Assembly (NCBI RefSeq): GCF_023272795.1
Contig: NZ_CP096829.1
Span: forward strand, 4,092,001 to 4,156,000
Source of the DNA: Flavobacterium humidisoli
GTDB lineage: Bacteria; Bacteroidota; Bacteroidia; Flavobacteriales; Flavobacteriaceae
DNA length: 64,000 bases
Reading direction: 5' to 3'
How positions within the stretch are numbered: the first letter of the stretch is position 1; every line of letters begins with the position of its first letter. The position numbers and the translations under genes were made by a program. Below, piece after piece: positions 41,920 to 48,610 of the stretch. The notes beneath the pieces are model-generated. The model made no database searches. It had not been told where the DNA came from and saw only the letters and a program-made list of their open reading frames with translations.

Positions 41920-42582
41920 TCAGTCCTTTAACTGTGATATTTTTTCAGCATTCAATTCATTAAAATGTTCTATAACTAAATCAGCTTCAGATAAATCTTG
42001 AAGATGAGAATGTTCGCTATTGTATCCTATACAATAAATTCCAGCACCTTTTGCCGCTTTTATTCCATTTGTACTATCTTCAATAATAACGCATTCTTCT
42101 TTTGGTGCAACAGAAAGAGAAGCTGCATGAATAAATATCGCTGGATTTGGTTTTGATTGAGGAAAATCTTCTCCGCTCACAATATGGGTAAAATACTGAT
42201 GCAGATTGAATCTAGTAAAAACACGATCAATAGTTACTTTTGAAGCCGAAGAAGCTAAAATTAATTGCATTCCACTGTTGTACAAATCTTTAATCAAATT
42301 TTCGACACCATCCAAAAGATGCAAATCTTCCTTAGTATCAAAAGCTTCATTAAAAATAGTTCTTTTTCGCTGAATCAAATCCTCCACTTCCTGTTGTACA
42401 GTTGGAAAATAACTTTTTAAGGTTTGAAATGTATTTCGAGTCGAAAATCCAGTAAACGTGGTGTACATTTCTTCTGGAACTTCGATATTTAATTCTGAGA
42501 ATTGTAAATAATAGGCATAACGATGAACCGGCTCCGTGTCAACGATTACGCCATCCATATCAAAAATTACTGTTTTAATCAT
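41920..42582 (-). CDS. HAD-superfamily hydrolase (beta-phosphoglucomutase-like)
   Basis: 220 residues. HAD motif I is FDMDGVIVDTEPVH (residues 7-20), motif II LILASSASKVTIDRV, the lysine motif SGEDFPQSKPNPAIF and motif III VIIEDSTNGIKAAKGAG. The capping helices after motif I and the DTEPVH segment place it with beta-phosphoglucomutase and related sugar phosphatases. The substrate is not determined. It stands alone between repeat-bearing gaps. Confidence 0.88.
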   Translation of the reverse strand: MIKTVIFDMDGVIVDTEPVHRYAYYLQFSELNIEVPEEMYTTFTGFSTRNTFQTLKSYFPTVQQEVEDLIQRKRTIFNEAFDTKEDLHLLDGVENLIKDLYNSGMQLILASSASKVTIDRVFTRFNLHQYFTHIVSGEDFPQSKPNPAIFIHAASLSVAPKEECVIIEDSTNGIKAAKGAGIYCIGYNSEHSHLQDLSEADLVIEHFNELNAEKISQLKD

Positions 42583-42593
42583 TTTTTTAAGTT

Positions 42594-42625
42594 TCTGAGA
42601 TTCTGAGATACTAAGATTCTAAGGT
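42594..42625. repeat. dispersed intergenic repeat, family 2
   Basis: CTGAGATTCTGAGATACTAAG followed by ATTCTAAGG, upstream of the HAD gene. Confidence 0.6.
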
Positions 42626-42731
42626 TTCTCTTTTGTATTTAACTTTGTCAAGGTTTTAAACTTTGACAAAGTTGTTTTAAGTTCTATTTATAAATTCAAG
42701 AAGTTAAGATTCAAATGTTTCAGCTAACAAA

Positions 42732-42768
42732 AAACTTAGCAACTTAGAATCTTAGCATCTTAGAGCCT
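42732..42768. repeat. dispersed intergenic repeat, family 2
   Basis: CTTAGCAACTTAGAATCTTAG and CATCTTAGAGCCTTACC, running into the stop of tcdA. Confidence 0.65.
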
Positions 42769-43481
42769 TACCTTTTAAGCAAATATCTAATCACCGTTTC
42801 GGCAGCGTGCAAGCCAAATAATCCTGGCATATAGCTGTTTGTTCCGTAGAATGATTTTTTAAAGTTTTTACCGTCAGTTAATTTTAAGCTTTTTTCATCT
42901 TGAATTTCAGAAGAGAAAACCACTTTTAGTTTATTGATTTTCACTTCTTTTAAACGCTTACGGACTGTTTTGGAGAAATAGCAGTTAATCGTTTTTGAAA
43001 TATCTGCCACTTTTACTTTAGAAGCCAACATTTTTCCTCCCGCTCCCATGCTGCTTATGATTTTTACTCTTTTGCGTTTTGCAGCAATAATTAGATTTAA
43101 TTTTGGAGTAATACTGTCAATACAATCTAAAACATAATCAAATTCTGGAGAAACAATCTCAAAAGCACGTTCTGGCGAAAGAAATTCCTGAACACGAGTT
43201 AAATTTAATTCTGGATTAATATCCATCAAACGATCGCCTACAATTTTAATTTTTGGCTGACCAACTGTCGAATGCAAAGCTGGTAATTGACGGTTAATAT
43301 TCGTAATATCTACAACATCTCCGTCTACAATTGTCATGTTACCCACTCCTGCTCTTGCTAAAAATTCAGCTGCAAAAGATCCAACTCCTCCTAGCCCAAC
43401 GACTAAAACATTAGATTTTTGTAAATTTTCTAATCCTTCTTTGGTAAACAAAAGCTCTGCTCTTTCTGTCCATTCTGCCAT
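42768..43481 (-). CDS. tcdA: tRNA threonylcarbamoyladenosine dehydratase TcdA
   Basis: 237 residues of the ThiF/E1 fold. The ATP-binding motif is VVGLGGVGSFAAEFLARAG (about 27-45), then DGDVVDITNINRQ, with the catalytic-type segment VLDCIDSITPKLNLI and YGTNSYMPGLFGLHAAETVIRYLL at the end. TcdA (CsdL) cyclises t6A to ct6A in tRNAs at position 37, with ATP. Length and motifs fit TcdA rather than MoeB/ThiF, as there is no C-terminal zinc-cysteine pair. Confidence 0.92.
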   Translation of the reverse strand: MAEWTERAELLFTKEGLENLQKSNVLVVGLGGVGSFAAEFLARAGVGNMTIVDGDVVDITNINRQLPALHSTVGQPKIKIVGDRLMDINPELNLTRVQEFLSPERAFEIVSPEFDYVLDCIDSITPKLNLIIAAKRKRVKIISSMGAGGKMLASKVKVADISKTINCYFSKTVRKRLKEVKINKLKVVFSSEIQDEKSLKLTDGKNFKKSFYGTNSYMPGLFGLHAAETVIRYLLKR

Positions 43482-43501
43482 ATATTCTCTTTTTTATTTT
43501 T

Positions 43502-43527
43502 TTGTTTCAAGTTTAATGTTTCAAGTT
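43502..43527. repeat. dispersed intergenic repeat, family 4
   Basis: GTTTCAAGTTTAATGTTTCA then AGTTTT, upstream of tcdA. Confidence 0.55.
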
Positions 43528-43536
43528 TTTTAGTTG

Positions 43537-43602
43537 TCATCTGGAACGAAGTCGAAGCCCTTTCCGCATTGGAACGCCCTTCGACTGAGCTCAGGGAGAC
43601 AA
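43537..43602. repeat. dispersed repeat, family 5 (CTTCGACTGAGCTCAGG)
   Basis: Two halves with GGAACGAAGTCGAAGCCC and CCCTTCGACTGAGCTCAGGG, able to pair as an imperfect hairpin. I recognise the CTTCGACTnnGCTCAGG word as a widespread repeat of flavobacterial genomes. It is more GC-rich than its surroundings. Confidence 0.65.
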
Positions 43603-43628
43603 ACTTTGAAAACAAATTCTACTTACTT

Positions 43629-44276
43629 TTATTCTTTAAACAACCTTTTATAATTACTTAAAATAAGTTCTTGTAATTCTTTTAAATTTAACCCTTTATA
43701 TTCAGAAGCTAATTCATAAACTTGCTGAATCGATTCTTCTATTGTATCGGTTTCCAAGAAAAAACGATCATTTGGAATATTTTGAAAAACCGTTTTTAAA
43801 TCTGGATTTTTCAATAAATATTTTCCAAACGAAAGATAGAATCCAGCTGCAATTAATTGCTCTGCCAGTTGATTATTCTTTGAAAAACCGTGAATAATCA
43901 TTGGAACTTCTATCTTCATTTTTTTCTTGATTGCCATTACTTCCTGAAAAGCAGCAACACAATGAATTACTACAGGTTTCTTGAATTTTTCTGCTAATTC
44001 CAATTGTTTTTCAAAAACTGAAATCTGCAAATCAAATGGAACTTCAATTCTCTTATCTAAACCGCATTCGCCTATTGCCAAACAGTTTGGAGTTTGCAGT
44101 TTTTCTTCAATAATTCTCAAATCTTCATCAATTCGATTTTCGTCAATGTACCAAGGATGAATCCCTATAGAATAAAACGAAATCGCAGCATCAAAATCTT
44201 TTGGATACTGATTCACCAATTCTATAATATTAGATTGATTGGTAAATTGATGCGTATGAAAATTAAAATATTCCAT
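43629..44276 (-). CDS. TatD family metal-dependent hydrolase
   Basis: 215 residues. The metal-binding NFHTHQF (His7, His9) starts the barrel; GIHPWYI, AIGECGLDKRI, VVIHCVAA and MIIHGFSKNNQ are other metal-ligand strands of TatD enzymes; the C-terminal FFLETDTIEES carries the last Asp. TatD proteins are metal-dependent nucleases/deoxyribonucleases. It overlaps the upstream DUF1684 gene by one base (TAATG), so the two are translationally coupled. Confidence 0.85.
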   Translation of the reverse strand: MEYFNFHTHQFTNQSNIIELVNQYPKDFDAAISFYSIGIHPWYIDENRIDEDLRIIEEKLQTPNCLAIGECGLDKRIEVPFDLQISVFEKQLELAEKFKKPVVIHCVAAFQEVMAIKKKMKIEVPMIIHGFSKNNQLAEQLIAAGFYLSFGKYLLKNPDLKTVFQNIPNDRFFLETDTIEESIQQVYELASEYKGLNLKELQELILSNYKRLFKE

Positions 44277-44875
44277 TAATGAAACGCTTTTACTCCAGCT
44301 TTAATTTCAATTTTGAGATCATTTTCCTGTGGTACAAGCGGACAAGAATACTTGTAATTGTAAGCGCAGTACGGATTATAAGCTTGATTAAAATCGATTG
44401 CTATTGTGTTTCCTTTCGGAATTTCTAAATCAATATAACGGCCTCCAATGTAGCTTTGTTTTCCACTTGTTAAATCCGAAAAAGGCAAGAAAAGATGATT
44501 TTTATATTTTTCTTGAACAATAAGATCTAAACTTTGGTAAACGGCAAGCTTAAAAGCTTTTCCATTTATTTTAAAGTTTAAAGTTCCGTATTTAATATAC
44601 TTTGGAGTATAATTTCCTGAAGTTTTCATTTCAAAAACTTTTCCCCCTTTTGCTTTTTCCAAAGTAGCAGTTACAAAATACGTTTCTGAAATAGGAAAAA
44701 ATTCTAAGCTTTTAAAAGTTTTCAAATCTTCAGCCATCAACGGACTCGTCTTAGGATCAGCAAATTTCGTATTAATCTTCTTTTGAAATTTTAGAACATC
44801 GCTCTTGTTGAACTTTTTTTGTGCAAAGCCAAAATTAAATACCAACAATAAAGCAAGGGCGTTTATAGTTTTCAT
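44276..44875 (-). CDS. DUF1684 domain-containing secreted protein
   Basis: 199 residues from the ATG at 44873-44875, beginning a signal peptide (MKTINALALLLVFNFGFAQ). A longer frame would start at a TTG that overlaps the -7 promoter element and is therefore excluded. The DUF1684 signature is visible as YIGGRYIDLEIP and IDFNQAYNPYCAYNYKYSCP. The family is unassigned. It is the first gene of a pair with tatD. Confidence 0.85.
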   Translation of the reverse strand: MKTINALALLLVFNFGFAQKKFNKSDVLKFQKKINTKFADPKTSPLMAEDLKTFKSLEFFPISETYFVTATLEKAKGGKVFEMKTSGNYTPKYIKYGTLNFKINGKAFKLAVYQSLDLIVQEKYKNHLFLPFSDLTSGKQSYIGGRYIDLEIPKGNTIAIDFNQAYNPYCAYNYKYSCPLVPQENDLKIEIKAGVKAFH

Positions 44876-44890
44876 CTTAGAAATTTTCTG

Positions 44891-44921
44891 CAAAAATAGT
44901 TCAAAAGTAACAAAACAGCAA
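44891..44921 (-). promoter_or_regulatory. promoter of the DUF1684-tatD pair
   Basis: Minus strand: TTG (44919-44921), 20-base spacer, TATTTTTG (44891-44898), 16 bases before the ATG at 44875. It decides the start codon of DUF1684. Confidence 0.55.
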
Positions 44922-44944
44922 CCACTTAACGAGACAAAGTTTCC

Positions 44945-44952
44945 TAACTTTG
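44945..44952 (+). promoter_or_regulatory. -7 promoter element for the MFS transporter gene
   Basis: TAACTTTG matches TAnnTTTG, 22 bases before the ATG at 44975; the -33 is not clear. Confidence 0.4.
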
Positions 44953-44974
44953 TGACGATAATTTATCAAACAAA

Positions 44975-46192
44975 ATGCTTAAAACTGCCTTAACTCATTA
45001 CATTAACAACTTTCGAGGTTTTACCAGAGAAGTTTGGATTCTTGCTATCATCACTTTTATTAATCGCGCTGGAACAATGGTTCTTCCTTTTTTATCCAAA
45101 TATTTAAAGGAAGATCTTCATTTTACCTATAACCAAGTCGGATGGATTATGGTGGCTTTTGGTCTTGGATCTATGCTAGGTTCTTGGCTTGGCGGTAAAT
45201 TATCGGATAAAATCGGGTTCTATAAAATCATGATTTTTAGCTTATTCACTAGTGGCGTTTCGCTATTTTTTGTCCAATATATAACCACTTTCTGGGCCCT
45301 TTGTGCCGCAATGTTCGTTCTTATGACGATTGCAGATATGTTTCGTCCTGCAATGTTTGTGTCTCTAGGTGCTTATGCCAAACCAGAAAACCGTACTCGT
45401 GCACTTACGCTGGTGCGTCTTGCTGTAAATCTTGGCTTTGCCGCGGGACCTGCGCTTGGAGGTTTGATTATTATGGGAATGGGATATTCAGGTTTGTTTT
45501 GGGTTGATGGAGCTTCTTGTATTATTTCGATTTCAATTTTTGCCTTATTGGTAAAAGAGAAGAAAAAAGCAACTCATGATGATAAAACGGAAAGTGCTAC
45601 TGATGTAAAATCGGTTTTTCACGATAAAATTTTCTGGGTTTTCTTGTTTGTAAGCTTCATTACAGCAATGATTTTCTTCCAGTTATTTACAACACTACCT
45701 TTATATCATAATGAAAAATTTAGCTTAAGCGAATTCCAAACCGGCTTATTAATGACCTTAAATGGACTTTTAATCTTTACTCTAGAAATGCCAACCGTTG
45801 GATTTCTAGAACGAAAAGCTTTTCCTAAGATTAGAATTATCATCATTGGATCGTTTGTTATGGCCAGCAGTTTCTTTTTGCTTTTAGTTAATTTCTGGGC
45901 CGGAATTTTGGTTGTGAGCATGATTTGCATTTCGATTGGAGAAGTTCTTACTTTCCCCTTTTCTAACGCTTTTGCTTTAAGCCGAGCACCTCGCGGACAG
46001 GAAGGCCGATACATGGCACTTTATACCATGAGTTTTAGTCTTGCTCATATTATTAGTTCTAAGCTTGGATTTGAAATTATTACTCGATTCGGCTATCAAA
46101 TTAACTGGCTTTTTATGGCCTGCATTGGAGTTGTTGCAACAGGATGCTGTATCTGGATTAAGAATGCTTTGACCAACGAAAAAATTTCTTAA
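44975..46192 (+). CDS. MFS transporter (multidrug-efflux type)
   Basis: 405 residues and twelve membrane helices. The loop 2-3 signature reads GSWLGGKLSDKIGFYKIMI (the MFS GxLaDrxGrr motif), and RALTLVRLAVNLGFAAGPALGG with a helix-5 antiporter-type motif suggests proton-coupled efflux. GQEGRYMALYTMSFSLAHI resembles MdtH/YfnC-like proteins. The substrate is unknown. The 3' end of this gene and its downstream flank recur in degenerate form at about 47496-47570 and 50005-50107. Confidence 0.88.
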   Translation: MLKTALTHYINNFRGFTREVWILAIITFINRAGTMVLPFLSKYLKEDLHFTYNQVGWIMVAFGLGSMLGSWLGGKLSDKIGFYKIMIFSLFTSGVSLFFVQYITTFWALCAAMFVLMTIADMFRPAMFVSLGAYAKPENRTRALTLVRLAVNLGFAAGPALGGLIIMGMGYSGLFWVDGASCIISISIFALLVKEKKKATHDDKTESATDVKSVFHDKIFWVFLFVSFITAMIFFQLFTTLPLYHNEKFSLSEFQTGLLMTLNGLLIFTLEMPTVGFLERKAFPKIRIIIIGSFVMASSFFLLLVNFWAGILVVSMICISIGEVLTFPFSNAFALSRAPRGQEGRYMALYTMSFSLAHIISSKLGFEIITRFGYQINWLFMACIGVVATGCCIWIKNALTNEKIS

Positions 46193-46240
46193 AAAACTTT
46201 TAACTTTTTAGATTCTGACAAAAGCAGACATTTCTTAATT
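46124..46240. repeat. direct repeat copy 1: 3' end of the MFS gene and flank
   Basis: The intact copy. Words such as TTTGACCAACGAAAAAATTT, TTAAAAAACTTTTAAC and TTCTGACAAAAGCAGACATT reappear with changes downstream (copies 2 and 3). Confidence 0.7.
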
Positions 46241-46250
46241 TAAAACAAAA

Positions 46251-46278
46251 GAGAGTCGTACAATTCTATACGACTCTC
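46251..46278 (+). terminator. terminator between the MFS gene and the 46.3-kb gene
   Basis: Perfect 10-bp stem GAGAGTCGTA with an 8-base loop between convergent genes. Confidence 0.75.
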
Positions 46279-46310
46279 AGTTTTAATACTATTTTTGTTT
46301 AATTTTTAAA

Positions 46311-46709
46311 TTATTCAATTTCAAAACTTGCTTCAACTTGTATATAGCTTTTTTTACCGTTTTCAGTTTTGACTAAAAAAATAACGTAATCTTCAAGGTA
46401 ATCAGCAAGTTCATAATCTCTTAATTTTAACCTTCTGTTTTCGTCATAAAATTTAGAACTCCTAATATATTCTTTAAGATTAATTTCTCTTTTTTTAGTC
46501 TTGTAATTCTTTATCTTTTGAACTCCAGTAAAGAAAAAATCCCCTACATTACCGCCACTACCATCTTTTATGTAAAAATGATTGGGAATTTCGGTAAACG
46601 TAATAATATATTGGGTATCATACGAAAAGAATAGTGTGTCTTTTACTTTTTCCTGCGCTCCTACAAAGCAAGGAAATAATGACAAAATAAAAAGTATAGC
46701 AATTTTCAT
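46311..46709 (-). CDS. secreted protein of unknown function
   Basis: 132 residues from the ATG at 46707-46709, which starts a signal peptide (MKIAILFILSLFPCFVGAQ). A longer frame overlaps the upstream gene and is less likely. The mature part is charged with strands and helices (HFYIKDGSGGNVGDFFFTGVQ, LKEYIRSSKFYDENRRLKLRD, YLEDYVIFLVKTENGKKSYIQ). No family is recognised. It follows the 133-aa membrane protein by 16 bases, and both lie downstream of a decayed lipoprotein copy. Confidence 0.65.
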   Translation of the reverse strand: MKIAILFILSLFPCFVGAQEKVKDTLFFSYDTQYIITFTEIPNHFYIKDGSGGNVGDFFFTGVQKIKNYKTKKREINLKEYIRSSKFYDENRRLKLRDYELADYLEDYVIFLVKTENGKKSYIQVEASFEIE

Positions 46710-46725
46710 ATCTTCTTTTATTACA

Positions 46726-47127
46726 TTATTCAATCAATATCAGGTTGTTGTTCTTTACCATTGTTATGACGTAAACCGATGATATTAAAAACACGATTAA
46801 AGGAAGTAAAAAAGCAATGTGTATGTTCTGGTAATTAATTCTTAATCCTGTAAGGTAAACCAGAAAAACCAATAACACTACAAAACAGCCCAAGAGAACT
46901 TTATAATTCCTACTTATTAAAAACAAAATAAGCAGAAAAAATACAGGAATAATTGATAACCCTTCCCAAAATATTCGAAAAATCATGCTACTAAAAAGGT
47001 CGTGCAAAAATTGGTAGAAATAAATCAGTAGTAGAGCAATAGTTGGAACCCCATTCTCTTGAAGCCCGAAGATTAATAGAAAAGAAAACATTGCGATGAA
47101 TCTTGCAACTTTTAAATTTATTGACAT
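46726..47127 (-). CDS. small membrane protein of unknown function
   Basis: 133 residues with four hydrophobic helices (about 8-38, 48-68, 72-90, 98-125). No motif is recognised. It is cotranscribed with the secreted protein gene to its 3' side. The genes stand in the position held by the partner genes in the intact cassette further on, so they may be survivors of a similar cassette (inference). Confidence 0.6.
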   Translation of the reverse strand: MSINLKVARFIAMFSFLLIFGLQENGVPTIALLLIYFYQFLHDLFSSMIFRIFWEGLSIIPVFFLLILFLISRNYKVLLGCFVVLLVFLVYLTGLRINYQNIHIAFLLPLIVFLISSVYVITMVKNNNLILIE

Positions 47128-47275
47128 GTTCTATTTGTGTTAGGTGCATTAGCTGTTTAATAATATAATTTGGACGAGAAAATAATATGGCAGCGACAGT
47201 ATCTGAAGTATCAATTAAACCTGATGTAGAAATACCTAAGCAATATTTAACACTGCAGATGCAAAATCAGAAGAG

Positions 47276-47350
47276 TTATTTATTACACAACAAAAGAAAA
47301 AGTGCAATAGAGAAACAAACTGAAGACTTAATACACTTGTGCATATTCAT
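47276..47350 (-). pseudogene. decayed copy of the lipoprotein gene 5' end (signal peptide only)
   Basis: The minus-strand frame reads MNMHKCIKSSVCFSIALFLL then LCNK-stop, 24 residues. It aligns with the first 24 residues of the intact lipoprotein at 49852 (MSMHKFIKYSVCFFIALLFL). A +1 shift would continue for another dozen residues (NNSSDFASAVLNIA) before a second stop. The upstream DNA also aligns (see repeat entries). I read it as the remains of a duplicated lipoprotein gene. Confidence 0.7.
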
Positions 47351-47495
47351 TTACATTGGCTGGTTGACAAATTCTTTAATTAATAAATATCTTACAATTC
47401 ATAGTTGCGAATATAAAATAATTAAATTTAATTTAACAATTAAAATATTAAAAAGCATCTACATAAGAAGTTTTACTACAATCGCAAATATAAAT
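47297..47495. repeat. duplicated upstream/5' segment, decayed copy
   Basis: Aligns with 49801-50004 over the signal-peptide codons and the AT-rich upstream flank: shared words include CATTTACATTG, TAATAAATATCTTACA, TTGCGAATATAAAA, and TTTTACTACAAT. Confidence 0.7.
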
Positions 47496-47570
47496 CTTTT
47501 GAAACCAACGAGAAGATTTATAAAAAACTGTTAGCATTTTAAATTCTGACAAAAAACAAGCATTTTCAAA
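47496..47570. repeat. direct repeat copy 2 of the MFS 3' end
   Basis: Reads GAAACCAACGAGAAGATTTA, TAAAAAACTGTTAGC, AAATTCTGACAAAAAACAAG, in the same order as copy 1 at 46167-46234. Confidence 0.65.
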
Positions 47571-47580
47571 GCATTTAGCG

Positions 47581-47630
47581 ATAAAGCGCTAAGTGACGCC
47601 GAATATTATTAACTGAAGTTAGCGCTTTAT
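47581..47630. repeat. unexplained inverted repeat ATAAAGCGCTAA / TTAGCGCTTTAT
   Basis: Perfect 12-bp arms separated by 26 bases, more GC-rich than the flanks. It has no T run and is not at a gene end that I can define. Confidence 0.5.
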
Positions 47631-47650
47631 GTTACTGGCAAGCTTAATAA

Positions 47651-47773
47651 GATTATCGAGTCAAATACCGACTTATCCACCAACGTGTGACCTGCAAAAT
47701 TTATGGTGAAGATAATAGCATTGAGGAATGCACTAAACTATTCACAGAAGCAACCAAACTTAGATTAAAATAA
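47651..47773 (+). pseudogene. C-terminal fragment of an unknown gene
   Basis: In one plus-strand frame, bases 47651-47773 read DYRVKYRLIHQRVTCKIYGE, then DNSIEECTKLFTEATKLRLK and a TAA, preceded by stops in the same frame. The composition is protein-like (alternating strand and helix). It is followed at once by a terminator. It seems to be the surviving end of a lost gene. I do not recognise the family. Confidence 0.5.
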
Positions 47774-47774
47774 A

Positions 47775-47800
47775 AAACCTCGAAAGCATTTTCGAGGTTT
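47775..47800. terminator. hairpin terminator between the fragment and the 64-aa gene
   Basis: Perfect 11-bp stem AAACCTCGAAA with a 4-base loop, usable on both strands. Confidence 0.75.
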
Positions 47801-47818
47801 CAATTTTTGAACAATAAA

Positions 47819-48013
47819 TTATCCTATCTTTTCTTTCGTTCGTTTATAAAAGTAGACAACACTTCCAATTATCAAAAGAATAAGTATTGGGTAAAAATAA
47901 TTTACAACATAATATGTATCACCAATATTTAAGTTAAAATAGTAATCAGAGAAGTAAAAAAAAACAAAAAGTACAATACCAATTGTTAAGAACACTAAAA
48001 ATTTATTCCTCAT
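47819..48013 (-). CDS. small two-helix membrane protein
   Basis: 64 residues: helix 1 (5-21, FLVFLTIGIVLFVFFYF), a short polar loop with DTYYVVN, helix 2 (39-56) and a basic tail KRTKEKIG. Its start overlaps the upstream 197-aa gene by 11 bases, so it is translationally coupled. No family is recognised. In a lipoprotein cassette it could be an immunity or anchoring partner (inference). Confidence 0.6.
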   Translation of the reverse strand: MRNKFLVFLTIGIVLFVFFYFSDYYFNLNIGDTYYVVNYFYPILILLIIGSVVYFYKRTKEKIG

Positions 48014-48596
48014 TTTCTGTCATTATTAAATTATTAAAAAAAGCGTTGAACATCTTAAAATAGCCAAAGTCCGCTTCCTGGAAACTGACATCTTCTATAA
48101 CAAAGTTATACAATTCTTTAGGAAATTTACTATAAAGAAGTTTTTTCTCGATAATAGATTCTATTTCAAATATAATTTCTTTTAATTTTCGCCTCTCCAA
48201 ATTAGCTTCCTGCAATTCAGAAATTCTCGATTCTGAAAAAAAAAGCTCAATCATATTCTTTTGACATTTAATCGCATAATAGGGTACAATTACACTTATT
48301 AATAATGAAATTGTATACATTTCACCATCTTCAATAAGCGTTACATTAAATGTCATACATCTATCGCCCCAATTAAATAAAGTGTTGTCCGTAAAATTTT
48401 TTAAGGTGTAATCATTTTCAAATTCTTTTAAAATATCTTTTGAAAAAATTTCTTTAATTTCAGAATCAAATTTTCCAATTATCTGATTTAACCTTAAATA
48501 CTCATCACTGGCAATATACCTGCTATTTTCCTTATCAAAGGAAAGATTTCTAGGATACAATAAATATGCTAAATTTTTTAAAACTTTATTAATCAT
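48003..48596 (-). CDS. hypothetical protein, second gene of the lipoprotein cassette
   Basis: 197 residues from the ATG at 48594-48596 (a TTG ten codons upstream would overlap the lipoprotein gene). Mostly helical and soluble, with one hydrophobic stretch (about 95-112, MYTISLLISVIVPYYAI) and a Glu/Lys-rich helix after it. It follows the lipoprotein stop by 14 bases. Acidic content and size are like those of immunity proteins, but no family is recognised. Confidence 0.6.
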   Translation of the reverse strand: MINKVLKNLAYLLYPRNLSFDKENSRYIASDEYLRLNQIIGKFDSEIKEIFSKDILKEFENDYTLKNFTDNTLFNWGDRCMTFNVTLIEDGEMYTISLLISVIVPYYAIKCQKNMIELFFSESRISELQEANLERRKLKEIIFEIESIIEKKLLYSKFPKELYNFVIEDVSFQEADFGYFKMFNAFFNNLIMTENEE

Positions 48597-48610
48597 ATAA
48601 TTTAAATCTA

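Noticed and set aside
47187..47534. Plus-strand frame of 115 codons starting MAATVSEVSIKPDV
   Set aside because: Most of it runs antisense through the decayed lipoprotein copy and its duplicated AT-rich flank, which align with the non-coding strand of 49801-50060. The frame is therefore explained by the duplication. A short true gene at its start cannot be fully excluded.
47581..47630. Integron attC-like site
   Set aside because: The arms do not carry the RYYYAAC/GTTRRRY core words, and no integrase gene is in view.
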